Below are positions 25,548 to 34,535 of a stretch of DNA of 64,000 nucleotides, piece after piece. Each line of letters opens with the position of its first letter. The first letter of the stretch is position 1. The translations under genes were made by a program, and so were the position numbers. This stretch comes from Micromonospora carbonacea. GTDB taxonomy: Bacteria; Actinomycetota; Actinomycetes; Mycobacteriales; Micromonosporaceae. The stretch covers positions 4,322,501 to 4,386,500 of the forward strand of contig NZ_JACHMZ010000001.1 in the NCBI RefSeq assembly GCF_014205165.1, given 5' to 3'. Below the pieces are notes generated by a model. It searched no databases. It saw only the letters and a program-made list of their open reading frames with translations, and had not been told where the DNA came from.

Positions 25548-28061
25548 ATGACGCTCACCGCCGCGCTGCCGACAAGCGCCGACCCCGACACCCTCTTCGA
25601 CGCGTTCGCCGGTTGGGCGAAGGAGCGCGGCCTCGACCTCTACCCCCACCAGGAGGAGGCGGTCATCGAGATCGTCTCCGGCGCGAACGTGATCATGAAC
25701 ACGCCGACCGGCTCGGGCAAGAGCCTGGTGGCGATCGCCGCGCACTTCGCCGCCCTGGCCGACGACCGGACGACCTTCTACACCGCCCCGATCAAGGCCC
25801 TGGTGTCGGAGAAGTTCTTCGCGCTGTGCGAGGTCTTCGGGGCCGACAACGTCGGCATGCTCACCGGCGACGCCAGCGTCAACGCCGACGCCCCGATCAT
25901 CTGCTGCACCGCCGAGGTGCTGGCCAACCTCGCGCTGCGCGAGGGCGCGCGGGCCGACGTCGGCCAGGTGGTCATGGACGAGTTCCACTTCTACGCCGAG
26001 CCGGACCGGGGCTGGGCGTGGCAGGTGCCGATCATCGAGCTGCCGCAGGCCCAGTTCGTGCTGATGTCGGCCACCCTCGGCGACACCAGCCGCTTCGTCG
26101 ACGACCTGACCCGGCGCACCGGCCGGCCGACCGCCGTCGTGCGCTCGGCCGAGCGGCCGGTCCCGCTCCTCTTCTCGTACGCGATGACGCCGCTGCACGA
26201 GACCCTCGAGGAGCTGTTGGAGACCAAGCAGGCCCCGGTGTACGTCGTGCACTTCACCCAGGCCGCCGCCCTGGAGCGGGCCCAGGCGCTGATGAGCGTG
26301 AACGTCTGCACCCGGGCCGAGAAGGACCTGATCGCCGAGGCGATCGGCCGGTTCCGGTTCACCTCCGGCTTCGGCAAGACCCTGTCGCGGCTGGTGCGGC
26401 ACGGCATCGGGGTGCACCACGCCGGCATGCTGCCGAAGTACCGCCGGCTCGTGGAGACCCTCGCCCAGGCCGGCCTGCTCAAGGTCATCTGCGGCACCGA
26501 CACGCTCGGCGTCGGCATCAACGTGCCCATCCGCACGGTGCTGTTCACCGGCCTGAGCAAGTACGACGGGGTGCGTACCCGGCTGTTGAAGGCCCGCGAG
26601 TTCCACCAGATCGCCGGCCGGGCCGGGCGGGCCGGCTTCGACACCCTCGGCCGGGTCGTCGTGCAGGCCCCCGAGCACGTCATCGAGAACGAGAAGGCCC
26701 TCGCCAAGGCCGGCGACGACCCGAAGAAGCGGCGCAAGGTGGTGCGCAAGAAGCCGCCGGAGGGCTCGATCGGCTGGGGCCAGCCGACGTTCGACCGTCT
26801 GGTCGAGGCCGAGCCGGAGCCGCTGACGTCCAGCTTCCAGGTCAGCCACTCGATGCTGCTCAACGTCATCGGCCGCCCCGGCGACGCGTTCGCCGCGATG
26901 CGGCACCTGCTCACCGACAACCACGAGGACCGCGCCGCCCAGCGCCGGCACATCCGCCGGGCCATCGCCATCTACCGGGCGCTGCGGGCCGGCGGGGTGG
27001 TCGAGGAGCTGCCCGAGCCGGACGAGACCGGTCGCCGGGTGCGGCTCACCGTCGACCTCCAGCTCGACTTCGCGCTCAACCAGCCGCTGTCGCCCCTCGC
27101 GCTGGCCGCGATCGAGCTGCTCGACGCCGAGAGCCCGTCCTACGCCCTCGACGTGCTCAGCGTGATCGAGTCGATCCTCGACGACCCCCGCCAGGTGCTG
27201 TCCGCGCAGCAGTTCAAGGCCCGCGGCGAGGCGGTCGCCGCGATGAAGGCCGAGGGCATCGAGTACGAGGCCCGCCTCGAACTGCTCGACGAGGTGACCC
27301 ACCCGAAGCCCCTGGCGGAGCTGCTCGACGCCGCGTACGAGATGTACCGGCGGGGGCACCCGTGGGTCGCCGACCACCAGCTCTCCCCCAAGTCCGTCGT
27401 GCGGGACATGTACGAGCGGGCGATGACCTTCACCGAGTACGTGCAGTTCTACTCCCTCACCCGCTCCGAGGGCCTCGTGCTGCGCTACCTCGCCGACGCG
27501 TACAAGACGCTGCGACAGACCGTGCCCGAGGACGCCAAGACCGAGGAGCTGATCGACCTCATCGAGTGGCTGCACGAGCTGGTCCGCCAGGTCGACTCCA
27601 GCCTCATCGACGAGTGGGAGCGGCTGAAGAACCCGTCGGACGTCGCCGAGGCCGCCGAGGCGCACGCCGCCCTCGACGACCGGCCGCCGGCGGTCACCCG
27701 CAACGCGCGGGCGTTCCGGGTGCTGGTGCGCAACGCGCTGTTCCGCCGGGTCGAGCTGGCCGCCCTGCGCCGCTGGGACCTGCTGGGCGAGCTCGACGCC
27801 GCCGACGGCTGGGACGCCGACGCGTGGGCCGACGCGCTGGAGCCCTACTTCGAGGTGTACGACTCGATCGGCACGGGGCCGGACGCCCGCGGCCCGGCGC
27901 TGCTAATGATCGAGCAGGGCCGGGACCGGTGGACGGTCCGGCAGATCCTCGACGACCCCGACGGCGACCACGACTGGCGCATCAGCGCCGAGGTCGACCT
28001 GGCCGCCTCCGACGAGGTCGGCGCGGCCGTCGTCCGGATCACGGACGTCGGCCAGCTCTGA
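25548..28061 (+). CDS. Ski2-like DEAD/DEAH-box helicase with DUF3516 C-terminus
   Basis: Superfamily 2 helicase of 837 residues. Motif I is NTPTGSGKS (51-59), motif II DEFH (144-147), motif III MSATLGDTSRF, and motif VI QIAGRAGRAGFDTLG, all placing it with Ski2/HelY-like RNA or DNA helicases. After a basic insert (KKRRKVVRKKPPEG) the C-terminal part is DUF3516, found in actinobacterial members. ATG 25548 was chosen over an upstream frame from 25479 that would run through the palindromic element. Biological role is unproven; RNA processing or DNA repair are both proposed for relatives. Confidence 0.93.
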   Translation: MTLTAALPTSADPDTLFDAFAGWAKERGLDLYPHQEEAVIEIVSGANVIMNTPTGSGKSLVAIAAHFAALADDRTTFYTAPIKALVSEKFFALCEVFGADNVGMLTGDASVNADAPIICCTAEVLANLALREGARADVGQVVMDEFHFYAEPDRGWAWQVPIIELPQAQFVLMSATLGDTSRFVDDLTRRTGRPTAVVRSAERPVPLLFSYAMTPLHETLEELLETKQAPVYVVHFTQAAALERAQALMSVNVCTRAEKDLIAEAIGRFRFTSGFGKTLSRLVRHGIGVHHAGMLPKYRRLVETLAQAGLLKVICGTDTLGVGINVPIRTVLFTGLSKYDGVRTRLLKAREFHQIAGRAGRAGFDTLGRVVVQAPEHVIENEKALAKAGDDPKKRRKVVRKKPPEGSIGWGQPTFDRLVEAEPEPLTSSFQVSHSMLLNVIGRPGDAFAAMRHLLTDNHEDRAAQRRHIRRAIAIYRALRAGGVVEELPEPDETGRRVRLTVDLQLDFALNQPLSPLALAAIELLDAESPSYALDVLSVIESILDDPRQVLSAQQFKARGEAVAAMKAEGIEYEARLELLDEVTHPKPLAELLDAAYEMYRRGHPWVADHQLSPKSVVRDMYERAMTFTEYVQFYSLTRSEGLVLRYLADAYKTLRQTVPEDAKTEELIDLIEWLHELVRQVDSSLIDEWERLKNPSDVAEAAEAHAALDDRPPAVTRNARAFRVLVRNALFRRVELAALRRWDLLGELDAADGWDADAWADALEPYFEVYDSIGTGPDARGPALLMIEQGRDRWTVRQILDDPDGDHDWRISAEVDLAASDEVGAAVVRITDVGQL

Positions 28062-28398
28062 CCCCGGGCGCGGTCGGCCCGGACGCCGCCGCCTCCACCG
28101 GGCACGACGCCTCGGACACGCGCGGCGTCCGGGGTCTGCTCGCCGGTGCCGGCCGGTGGGGCATGGGCGCGGCGGCTGGCGCTGCTCCGGCGGGGCGCGG
28201 CGCGCGGTCCCGGCGGGCGGCTGGCCGCGCTCGCCAACCCCGTCGTCCTGGCCGCCCCCTGACCGCTCGCCCGGATGTGCGCGGGGTGCGTAGCGCCGGG
28301 CAGACGGCTGCCGATACGCCCCTCATTTCCCTGGGCGATGTCAGACCCGTCGATTAGAATGTATGTACTAAACCAAGTCCTGACCTGGGAGGACTTCC
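28062..28398 (+). other. Intergenic region with a candidate promoter
   Basis: The first 250 bp are GC-rich without convincing genes. Near the end the sequence becomes AT-rich: TAGAAT at 28355-28360 is a near-consensus -10 box, followed by GTATGTACTAAACC. No good -35 is seen 17-18 bp upstream. Transcription from here would serve the gene at 28399. Confidence 0.5.
28375..28396 (+). promoter_or_regulatory. Hairpin overlapping a ribosome binding site
   Basis: AAGTCCT (28375-28381) and AGGACTT (28390-28396) are perfect 7-bp complements around an 8-nt loop. The right arm contains most of the GGGAGGA Shine-Dalgarno sequence of the gene at 28399, so folding would hide it. This could give translational control. 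Confidence 0.5.
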
Positions 28399-29046
28399 GT
28401 GACCGCGCCCACCTCCAGCACCCTCCCGCCCTACGCCACCCTCCTCGGCTTCACCCGGTACGTCGACCGCACCGGGCCCACCAAGGCCAGCTTCGTCGGG
28501 GGCCTGCGCAAGCAGCGGGCCAGCAAGCACGGGTTCAACCCGCACGGTCAGTTCGTCAAGGCGCTCAAGGCCGACGTCGCGTTCCACACCGGCGGCACCC
28601 ACCTGGCGCAGGTGGCCGACGCGGTCAAGCCGCGCTGGCAGCCGCTCTACCGGGCGCTCGTGCCGGGCGCGACGGCCTGGCTGCACTCCCTCGGCGAGCC
28701 GACCGGCATCGACCTGGCGCAGACCCGCGACGCCTTGGCCATGCTCGGCGACCTGCCGGTGAAGATCAATCCGCACTTCGGCATCCGGCACGCCGCCGAC
28801 GGCCGCGCCGAGGCCGTCCGCCTGCACTTCGACGAGGCCCCGCCCAGCGAGGAGGCGGCCCTGGCCACCCTGCACCTGATGGCCCGGCACATGGACGCGG
28901 TCCTGCCGCACGCCGCGCCCGTCCTGGTCGACGTGCGGCGGGGCGTGGCGCACCGGATGCCCGACGGCGTCAGGCCCGAGCAGGTCGAGCAGTGGCTGGC
29001 CGGCGAGGCGGCGGCCTTCCGCGCGATCTGGTCCACCGCCGCCTGA
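28399..29046 (+). CDS. Conserved actinobacterial protein of unknown function
   Basis: Cytosolic protein of 215 residues, not recognised. It begins TAPTSSTLPPYATLLGFTRY, has a basic stretch GLRKQRASKHGFNPHGQFVK, then a mixed helix/strand core with AWLHSLGEPTGIDLAQTRDA and LPVKINPHFGI, and ends EQWLAGEAAAFRAIW. There is no signal peptide or membrane segment. GTG 28399 follows GGGAGGAC. I believe similar proteins occur in Streptomyces without known function. Its own promoter and a downstream hairpin suggest a single-gene unit. Confidence 0.82.
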   Translation: MTAPTSSTLPPYATLLGFTRYVDRTGPTKASFVGGLRKQRASKHGFNPHGQFVKALKADVAFHTGGTHLAQVADAVKPRWQPLYRALVPGATAWLHSLGEPTGIDLAQTRDALAMLGDLPVKINPHFGIRHAADGRAEAVRLHFDEAPPSEEAALATLHLMARHMDAVLPHAAPVLVDVRRGVAHRMPDGVRPEQVEQWLAGEAAAFRAIWSTAA

Positions 29047-29072
29047 CCCGTCCCACCGCCGCCCGCCCTACC

Positions 29073-29116
29073 CGCGCCACCTCCCACCGTCCCCACGGGC
29101 GGAGGGAGGTGGCGCG
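29073..29116. terminator. Hairpin terminator after the unknown gene
   Basis: A perfect 13-bp stem (CGCGCCACCTCCC at 29073-29085 and its complement at 29104-29116) encloses an 18-nt loop, 26 bp after the stop codon. It lacks a T-run, as is common in actinomycetes. Confidence 0.7.
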
Positions 29117-29188
29117 ATCGCGTACGGGGCCGAGCGGCGCGCCACACGGCAGGCGCGGACGTCGGAGTCGGGGTGGGGTGGGCTGCAT

Positions 29189-29260
29189 GATCGTGCTCGA
29201 TCCCGGAAACAGTGGCATCCGGGCGCGCGGATGCCACTGTTTCACCGATTAAGCACGATC
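29189..29260. repeat. 72-bp two-part palindrome between convergent genes
   Basis: Outer arms GATCGTGCT (29189-29197) and AGCACGATC (29252-29260) flank inner arms AAACAGTGGCATCC (29207-29220) and its complement (29229-29242) with an 8-nt loop. Only the 9-nt joints are unpaired. It could be a bidirectional terminator for the convergent genes or a dispersed palindromic repeat; the conserved look of the inner stem favours a repeat family. Confidence 0.7.
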
Positions 29261-29319
29261 TTGAAGCCGGGCAGAGCAGGGCAGGGCGGGGCCCAAGCGG
29301 TCAGGGTTGGCCGTGGGGG

Positions 29320-30267
29320 TCAGGCCGCCGGGACGTACTTCTCCAGGTCGTCGATGATCTTGTTGGCGGCGCCGACGCCGATGCCCGTCATCCAGGTCTC
29401 GTCGGAGACCACGTGCGCCCGGCCCGCCTTGACCGCCGACAGCCCCTTCCACAGCGTGCCGCCGGTGACGGTGGCCTGCTCCGCGGCGGCCTTCTCGCCG
29501 TACGCGGTCACGAAGACGACGTCGGCGTCGACCTCGTTGACCCGCTCGGCGCTGACCAGGTCGAACCGCTTGTCCTCCTTGCCGGCGAGCTGCTGCCGCT
29601 CCGGGCGGCCGAGGCCGGTGTCGCCGACGACGATGCCGGAGAAGGAGTCCGGCCCGTACACCCGGATCGCGCCGGGGATGAAGCGCACGATGGAGACGGT
29701 GCGGTCGGCGGCGTCGCCGAGCTTCGCGCCGAAGTCCTTCGCCCGCTTCTCGTACGCGGCCAGCAGGTCCTTGGCCTGCTGCTCCTTGCCCAGGGCCTGA
29801 CCGTCGAGGAGGAAGTTCTCCTTCCAGGTGATGCCCACCTTCTCGGTGAACACGGTCGGCGCGATGGCGGCCAGCTCGTCGTAGAACTTCTCCTGACGGA
29901 ACTTGCTGCCGAGGATCAGGTCGGGCTTGAGGGCGTTGATCGCCTCCAGGTCGGGCTCGGTGAGCACCCCGACCTCCTTGATGCCGGCCAGCTTCTCCTC
30001 GCCGAAGTAGGTGGGCCAGCTCCTCGCCTCGCCGGCGGTCGCCGCGCCGACGGGTGTGACCCCGAGCGAGAGCGCTGTGTCGATCTTGTCGGTGTCGAGG
30101 ACGACGACCCGCTTCGGCTCGGCGGGCACCTTGGTGGTGCCCATGGCGTGCGTGACCTCACGGGTCTGTCCGGTGGCGGTGCCGGCGACGGGGTCGCTCT
30201 CACCGCAGGCGGTGAGTCCGACGCCGAGGGCGACGGCCGCGGTGAGCACGGCGGCGAGACGACGCAT
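29320..30267 (-). CDS. Iron-siderophore ABC transporter substrate-binding lipoprotein
   Basis: Lipoprotein of 315 residues with signal and lipobox ending at Cys21 (GVGLTAC). The FepB/FhuD-type fold shows in VTHAMGTTKVPAEPKRVVVL, EPDLEAINALKPDLILGS, and YGPDSFSGIVVGDTGLGRP. It is expected to capture ferric siderophore outside the membrane and deliver it to the two permeases encoded upstream. It is the last gene of the four-gene minus-strand operon, 22 bp after the ATPase gene, and thus under the iron box near 33.37 kb. The siderophore type is unknown. Confidence 0.94.
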   Translation of the reverse strand: MRRLAAVLTAAVALGVGLTACGESDPVAGTATGQTREVTHAMGTTKVPAEPKRVVVLDTDKIDTALSLGVTPVGAATAGEARSWPTYFGEEKLAGIKEVGVLTEPDLEAINALKPDLILGSKFRQEKFYDELAAIAPTVFTEKVGITWKENFLLDGQALGKEQQAKDLLAAYEKRAKDFGAKLGDAADRTVSIVRFIPGAIRVYGPDSFSGIVVGDTGLGRPERQQLAGKEDKRFDLVSAERVNEVDADVVFVTAYGEKAAAEQATVTGGTLWKGLSAVKAGRAHVVSDETWMTGIGVGAANKIIDDLEKYVPAA

Positions 30268-30289
30268 GGTGGGGTTCCTTTCGAGTGGT

Positions 30290-31228
30290 TCAGCCGGCCG
30301 ACGGGCCGGCGGGAGAGGCAGGGACAGCGGAAGCAGAAGAGGAAGAGGCCGGGGCCGGGACGGCGGCCGGGGAGGGGGTGGTGAGGGCGGGCACGACCAG
30401 GGGCGCGCCGCTCACCGGGCAGGGCACCACCACGCAGTCGAGCCCGAAGACGTCGCGGACCAGCGCCGCGGTGAGGATCTCCCGGGGCGGGCCGGCGGCG
30501 ACCACCGCCCCGGCGCGCATGGCGACGAGGTGGTCGGCGTACCGGGCGGCCTGGTTGAGGTCGTGCAGCACCGCGACGACGGTGCGGCCCCGTTCGGCGC
30601 GCAGCCGGTGCAGCAGGTCCAGCACCTCGACCTGGTGGGCCAGGTCGAGGAAGGTCGTCGGCTCGTCCAGCAGCAGCGCCTCGGTGTCCTGGGCGAGGGT
30701 CATCGCGATCCAGACCCGCTGCCGCTGGCCGCCGGAGAGGGTGTCCACCGGGCGGTTGGCGAGGCCGGCCACGTCGGCGAGGGCCATCGCCTCGTCGACG
30801 GCGGCGCCGTCGGCCGCCGACCACTGCCGCCACCACCGCTGGTGCGGCTGCCGGCCCCGGCCGACCAGGTCGGCGACCGTCACCCCCTCGGGCACCAGCG
30901 GGCTCTGCGGCAGCACCCCGAGCCGCCGGGCGACCTCCCGGGTCGGCAGGTCCCGGATGGCGGTGCCGTCGAGCAGCACGGCGCCCCGGCGCGGGGTCAG
31001 CAGTCGCGCCATGGTGCGCAGCAGGGTGGACTTGCCGCAGGCGTTCGGCCCGACGATGACGGTGAACGCCCCGGCGGGCAACGTCACGTCGAGGCCGTCC
31101 AGGACGGTCCGCTCGTCGTAGCCGACGACCAGGTCGCGGGTGGAGAGCATCGCGGCTCCTCGGGAGGGGTCGGCGGGGTCCGGTGCGCCGGCGGGGGCGG
31201 GCGGAGCGGCGGGCGCGGGGGTCGTCAC
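30290..31228 (-). CDS. Iron-siderophore ABC transporter ATP-binding protein
   Basis: ATPase of the FepC/FhuC type. Walker A is VGPNACGKSTLL, the signature LSGGQRQRVWIAMTLAQD, Walker B EALLLDEPTTFLD, and the H-loop LHDLNQAARYADH. It energises import by the two FecCD permeases. GTG 31228 overlaps the permease stop by four bases (GTGA), the same coupling as between the permeases, and gives 312 residues. ATG 31150 (286 residues, GAGGAG upstream) is a real alternative that removes a low-complexity N-terminus. The C-terminus also has an unusual Ser/Pro/Ala tail (PAPASSSSASAVPASPAG). Confidence 0.93.
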   Translation of the reverse strand: MTTPAPAAPPAPAGAPDPADPSRGAAMLSTRDLVVGYDERTVLDGLDVTLPAGAFTVIVGPNACGKSTLLRTMARLLTPRRGAVLLDGTAIRDLPTREVARRLGVLPQSPLVPEGVTVADLVGRGRQPHQRWWRQWSAADGAAVDEAMALADVAGLANRPVDTLSGGQRQRVWIAMTLAQDTEALLLDEPTTFLDLAHQVEVLDLLHRLRAERGRTVVAVLHDLNQAARYADHLVAMRAGAVVAAGPPREILTAALVRDVFGLDCVVVPCPVSGAPLVVPALTTPSPAAVPAPASSSSASAVPASPAGPSAG

Positions 31229-32301
31229 GACGCCCTCCGCCGGCCGCGCAGCAGCAGGAACATCAGGTACGGTCCGCCGATCGCGGCGGTCAGCACGCCC
31301 GCCGGAAGCTGGGTGGGCGCGAACAGCCGGCGGCCGGCGAGGTCGGCGAGGACCAGCAGCAGCGCCCCGAGCAGGGCGGAGCAGAGCAGCGGGGGCCGCT
31401 CGGCGCGGACCAGCCGGCGGGCCAGTTGCGGGGCGACGAGGGCGACGAAGTCGACGGCGCCGACCTGCGCGGTGACCATCGCTGCGGCGAGCACGCCGGT
31501 GCCGGCCAGGGTGACCCGGCGGGCCACGGGGCGCACCCCGATCCCCCGGGCCGTGTCGTCGTCCAGGGCGGTGCTGTTGAGCGCCCAGCCGGCCCAGAGC
31601 AGCACCGGCAGGAGCGCCAGCAGGGTCGCGGCGATCCACGCCGCCTCGGTCCAGCCCTTGCCGGCGAGGGTGCCGAGCAGCCAGATCTGGGCGCGCAGCC
31701 CGTCGATCGGGTCGGCGGTCAGCAGGACCACCTCGATGAGCGCCCGCAGCCCGAAGGCGACCGCCACCCCGGCGAGCACGAAGCGCTGGGCGGCCAGCCC
31801 GTGCCGGGCGCCGAGGGCGAACACCGCGACGGCGGCGGCCAGGCCGCCGAGCAGCGCCGCCGGGGCGACCAGCACGGCGGCGGCCCCGCTGGTGAGGGCC
31901 ACCGTCGCGGCGAGCCCCGCGCCCTGGGTGATGCCGATGACGTCGGGGCTGGCCAGCGGGTTGCGGGCCACGCTCTGGATCAGCGTGCCGGCGACCCCGA
32001 ACGCCGCGCCGGCCACCGCCGCGAGCACCAGCCGGGGCAGCCGCAGGCCGAGCACCACCAGGTCGTACGGGGTGCTCGCGCCGCCGAGCGCGCGCAGCAC
32101 GTCGGGCGTGGCGACGTACGGGGTGCCGAGGGAGAGGCTGAGCAGCCCGGCGGCGACGAGCAGCCCGGCCAGCGCGGCGGCGACCAGCACGGGGCGGCGG
32201 CGCACCGGCACCCGCAGCGGGCCGAGCCGCAGCAGCGAGCGGCCGGCGGGGGCGGCGGGCCGGACGGCGGGGCCGGGCCGGGCGGGGGCCACCGCGCTCA
32301 C
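31225..32301 (-). CDS. FecCD-family iron-siderophore ABC permease (second)
   Basis: Membrane subunit of 358 residues with about ten helices, FecCD/BtuC family. Family segments include TPYVATPDVLRALGG, LPRLVLAAVAGAAFGVAGTL, SVARNPLASPDVIGITQGAG and VDFVALVAPQLARRLV, the last being the ATPase-contacting region. It pairs with the other permease to form the ferric-siderophore channel. GTG 32301 overlaps the stop of the first permease by four bases. Upstream in-frame codons to 32469 lie inside that gene and are rejected. Confidence 0.94.
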   Translation of the reverse strand: MSAVAPARPGPAVRPAAPAGRSLLRLGPLRVPVRRRPVLVAAALAGLLVAAGLLSLSLGTPYVATPDVLRALGGASTPYDLVVLGLRLPRLVLAAVAGAAFGVAGTLIQSVARNPLASPDVIGITQGAGLAATVALTSGAAAVLVAPAALLGGLAAAVAVFALGARHGLAAQRFVLAGVAVAFGLRALIEVVLLTADPIDGLRAQIWLLGTLAGKGWTEAAWIAATLLALLPVLLWAGWALNSTALDDDTARGIGVRPVARRVTLAGTGVLAAAMVTAQVGAVDFVALVAPQLARRLVRAERPPLLCSALLGALLLVLADLAGRRLFAPTQLPAGVLTAAIGGPYLMFLLLRGRRRAS

Positions 32302-33344
32302 GCGGTCACCACCCGGGCACGGCGCACCAGGAAGGCCAGCAGGGGCGCGCCGACCAGCGCGGTCACCACCCCGGCGGGCACCTCGCCGGGCGGGGCGACG
32401 AGCCGGCCCGCCACGTCGGCGGCGAGCAGCAGGGCCGGCCCGAGCAGCGCGGCGACGGCGAGGGTCCACCGGTGGTCGGCCCCGACCAGGGCGCGGGCCA
32501 GGTGCGGCACGGCGAGGCCGACGAACGCGATCGGCCCGGCCGCCGCCACGGCCGCGCCGGTGAGCAGCACCCCGGCCGCGCCGCCGCCGAGGCGGACCAG
32601 CCCGACGCGGTGGCCCAGGCCCCGGGCCACGTCGTCGCCGAGGGCCATCGCGTCGAGGCCCCGGGCGACGAGGGCGGCCAGCACGAGCCCGGCGAGGACG
32701 AACGGCAGCACCTGCCCGGCGACCCCGACGCCCCGGCCGGTCAGCCCGCCGACGACCCAGAACCGGTACTCCTCGAAGGTGCGGGCGTCGATGCTGAGCA
32801 GCGCGTACACGAGGGCACCGAGACTGGCGTCGAGCGCCGCGCCGGTCAGCGCGAGGGTGACCGGCGACGCGCCGTCGCGGGCCCGGTTGGCGACGGCGAA
32901 GACGGCCAGGCCGGCGGCGAGCGCCCCGGCGATGCCGAACCAGACGTACCCGGCGAGGGTGCCGACGCCGAAGACGGCGATGGCGAGGACCACGCCGAAC
33001 GACGCGCCCGCGCTGATGCCGAGGATGCGCGGCTCGGCGAGCGGGTTGCGGGTCAGCGCCTGGAAGAGCACCCCGGCCACGGCGAGCGCGAGCCCGACGA
33101 GCAGGCCGAGGGCGGTGCGGGGCAGCCGCAGCTCGCGGACGATGGTGGTGGCGTCGCCGCCGTCGGGGGCGACCAGGGCGTGCCAGACCGCGCCGGGGGC
33201 GAGCGGGCGGCTGCCGAGGGCGAAGCTGGCCAGCACGGCGAGGGCGAGCACGGCCGCCGCGCCGAGGGTGACGGCCGCCCGGCGGCCCAGGCCCCGGGTC
33301 ATCGGTGTGCCGGCCCGGATCGGCCGCGCGGCGACGGTGGTCAC
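32298..33344 (-). CDS. FecCD-family iron-siderophore ABC permease (first)
   Basis: Membrane subunit of 348 residues and first gene of the operon. Characteristic segments are RELRLPRTALGLLVGLALAV, FQALTRNPLAEPRILGISAG, and AGPIAFVGLAVPHLARALVG. About ten helices are predicted. GTG 33344 is preceded by GGGAGGTTC. The iron box ends 15 bp upstream of the start, so repression by a DtxR/IdeR-type regulator with Fe(II) is expected, with expression when iron is scarce. Confidence 0.94.
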   Translation of the reverse strand: MTTVAARPIRAGTPMTRGLGRRAAVTLGAAAVLALAVLASFALGSRPLAPGAVWHALVAPDGGDATTIVRELRLPRTALGLLVGLALAVAGVLFQALTRNPLAEPRILGISAGASFGVVLAIAVFGVGTLAGYVWFGIAGALAAGLAVFAVANRARDGASPVTLALTGAALDASLGALVYALLSIDARTFEEYRFWVVGGLTGRGVGVAGQVLPFVLAGLVLAALVARGLDAMALGDDVARGLGHRVGLVRLGGGAAGVLLTGAAVAAAGPIAFVGLAVPHLARALVGADHRWTLAVAALLGPALLLAADVAGRLVAPPGEVPAGVVTALVGAPLLAFLVRRARVVTA

Positions 33345-33358
33345 GAACCTCCCTCGAC

Positions 33359-33377
33359 TTAGGTACGCCTTACCTTA
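33359..33377 (-). promoter_or_regulatory. DtxR/IdeR-type iron box
   Basis: On the minus strand the site reads TAAGGTAAGGCGTACCTAA, matching 15 of 19 positions of the IdeR/DmdR consensus TTAGGTTAGGCTAACCTAA. It overlaps the probable -10 region of the siderophore importer operon. Confidence 0.85.
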
Positions 33378-33576
33378 AACCGAGGGGGGCGGGTGGCCCT
33401 AACCGGCGCTCGTCGATCCGGAGTCGTCGCCACCCCGCTGAGCAGGGCGGCCGTGCCGAGCGCCGCCGCGCGGCGGGCGGTTCGTCCCGGCGGGGTCCCC
33501 GGGGGCGCGCGGATCTGGGATGGTCACCGTCGATCCGAAGACCCGGGTACGCCGCGACCGGAGGAGACCACTGCCG

Positions 33577-34464
33577 ATGCCCCCGACACACCTTCTGGCT
33601 CAGCGGCTGTCGCGGGTGGGGATCCGCGACGTCGTCACCGTCGTCCCGGCCAGCGGTGGGCTCGCCGCCCTCGCCGGGACAGCCCACCGCGAGAACGGGC
33701 CGCCGGTCTTCGTCAAGACCTTCGCCGAAGTGCCGGACGGCGTCGGTGACGCCTTCGTCGCGGAGGCCGAGGGGCTGGCGGCCCTGCGGGAGCTCGGCGG
33801 GCAGGAGACCCCCGAGGTGATCGTGGCGAACCAGGAGGTGCTCGTGCTGTCGCTGCTGCGGCCGAGACCCCGCAGCGGGGCCTTCTGGGAGGAGTTCGCG
33901 CACGCGCTGGCCCACCTGCACACGGGCACCCTCCACCCCCGCTTCGGCTGGCACCGCGACAACTGGTTGGGGCGTCGCCCGCAGCTCAACACGTGGGCCG
34001 ACGACGGCTTCGCCTTCTTCGCGGAGCGCCGGTTGCTCCGCTGGCTCACCGAGCCCCGCGTCGAGGCGGCGCTCGGGCCCGCCGACCGGGCCGCGCTGGA
34101 ACGGCTGTGTGACCGGCTCCCCGAGCTGCTGCCGGACCGGCCGGCCTGCCTGACGCACGGCGACCTGTGGGCCCAGAACGTCCTGGCCACCGCGGACGGG
34201 CGAGCGGCGCTGATCGACCCGGCGGTGTCGTACCTGTGGGCGGAGGTGGACCTGGCCCACCTCTGGAGCACGGCGCCGCCGCCGGAGGCGCGGCGGTTCT
34301 TCGCCGTCTACGCCGAGCTGACCGGTCTCGACGACGACTGGCCGGCCCGCATGCCGATCATCCAGCTACGACAGCACCTGGCGGTGCTGGCCCAGTTCGA
34401 CGACGACTGGGGCGCCGCCGAGACGATCCGCGCCACGCTGGCACCGTTCCGGGCGCGGGGCTGA
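33577..34464 (+). CDS. Fructosamine kinase family protein
   Basis: Kinase-like protein of 295 residues related to fructosamine-3-kinase, which phosphorylates sugar-protein adducts for deglycation. Family features: FVKTFAEVPDGVGDAFVAEA (ATP-lysine region), LHPRFGWHRDNWLGR, then the catalytic loop CLTHGDLWAQNVL and metal-binding IDPAVSYLWAEVDLAH. ATG 33577 is preceded by GGAGGAG at about ten bases; the longer frame from 33520 is less likely. It is divergent from the siderophore operon and convergent with the multicopper oxidase. A related aminoglycoside-phosphotransferase activity cannot be excluded. Confidence 0.9.
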   Translation: MPPTHLLAQRLSRVGIRDVVTVVPASGGLAALAGTAHRENGPPVFVKTFAEVPDGVGDAFVAEAEGLAALRELGGQETPEVIVANQEVLVLSLLRPRPRSGAFWEEFAHALAHLHTGTLHPRFGWHRDNWLGRRPQLNTWADDGFAFFAERRLLRWLTEPRVEAALGPADRAALERLCDRLPELLPDRPACLTHGDLWAQNVLATADGRAALIDPAVSYLWAEVDLAHLWSTAPPPEARRFFAVYAELTGLDDDWPARMPIIQLRQHLAVLAQFDDDWGAAETIRATLAPFRARG

Positions 34465-34535
34465 CCCGCCCCGCCCCGCCACGCCCCGGCCCGCCACGCC
34501 ACGCCGGTCCAGCCCGGCCCGCAGGCGTCGACCGG

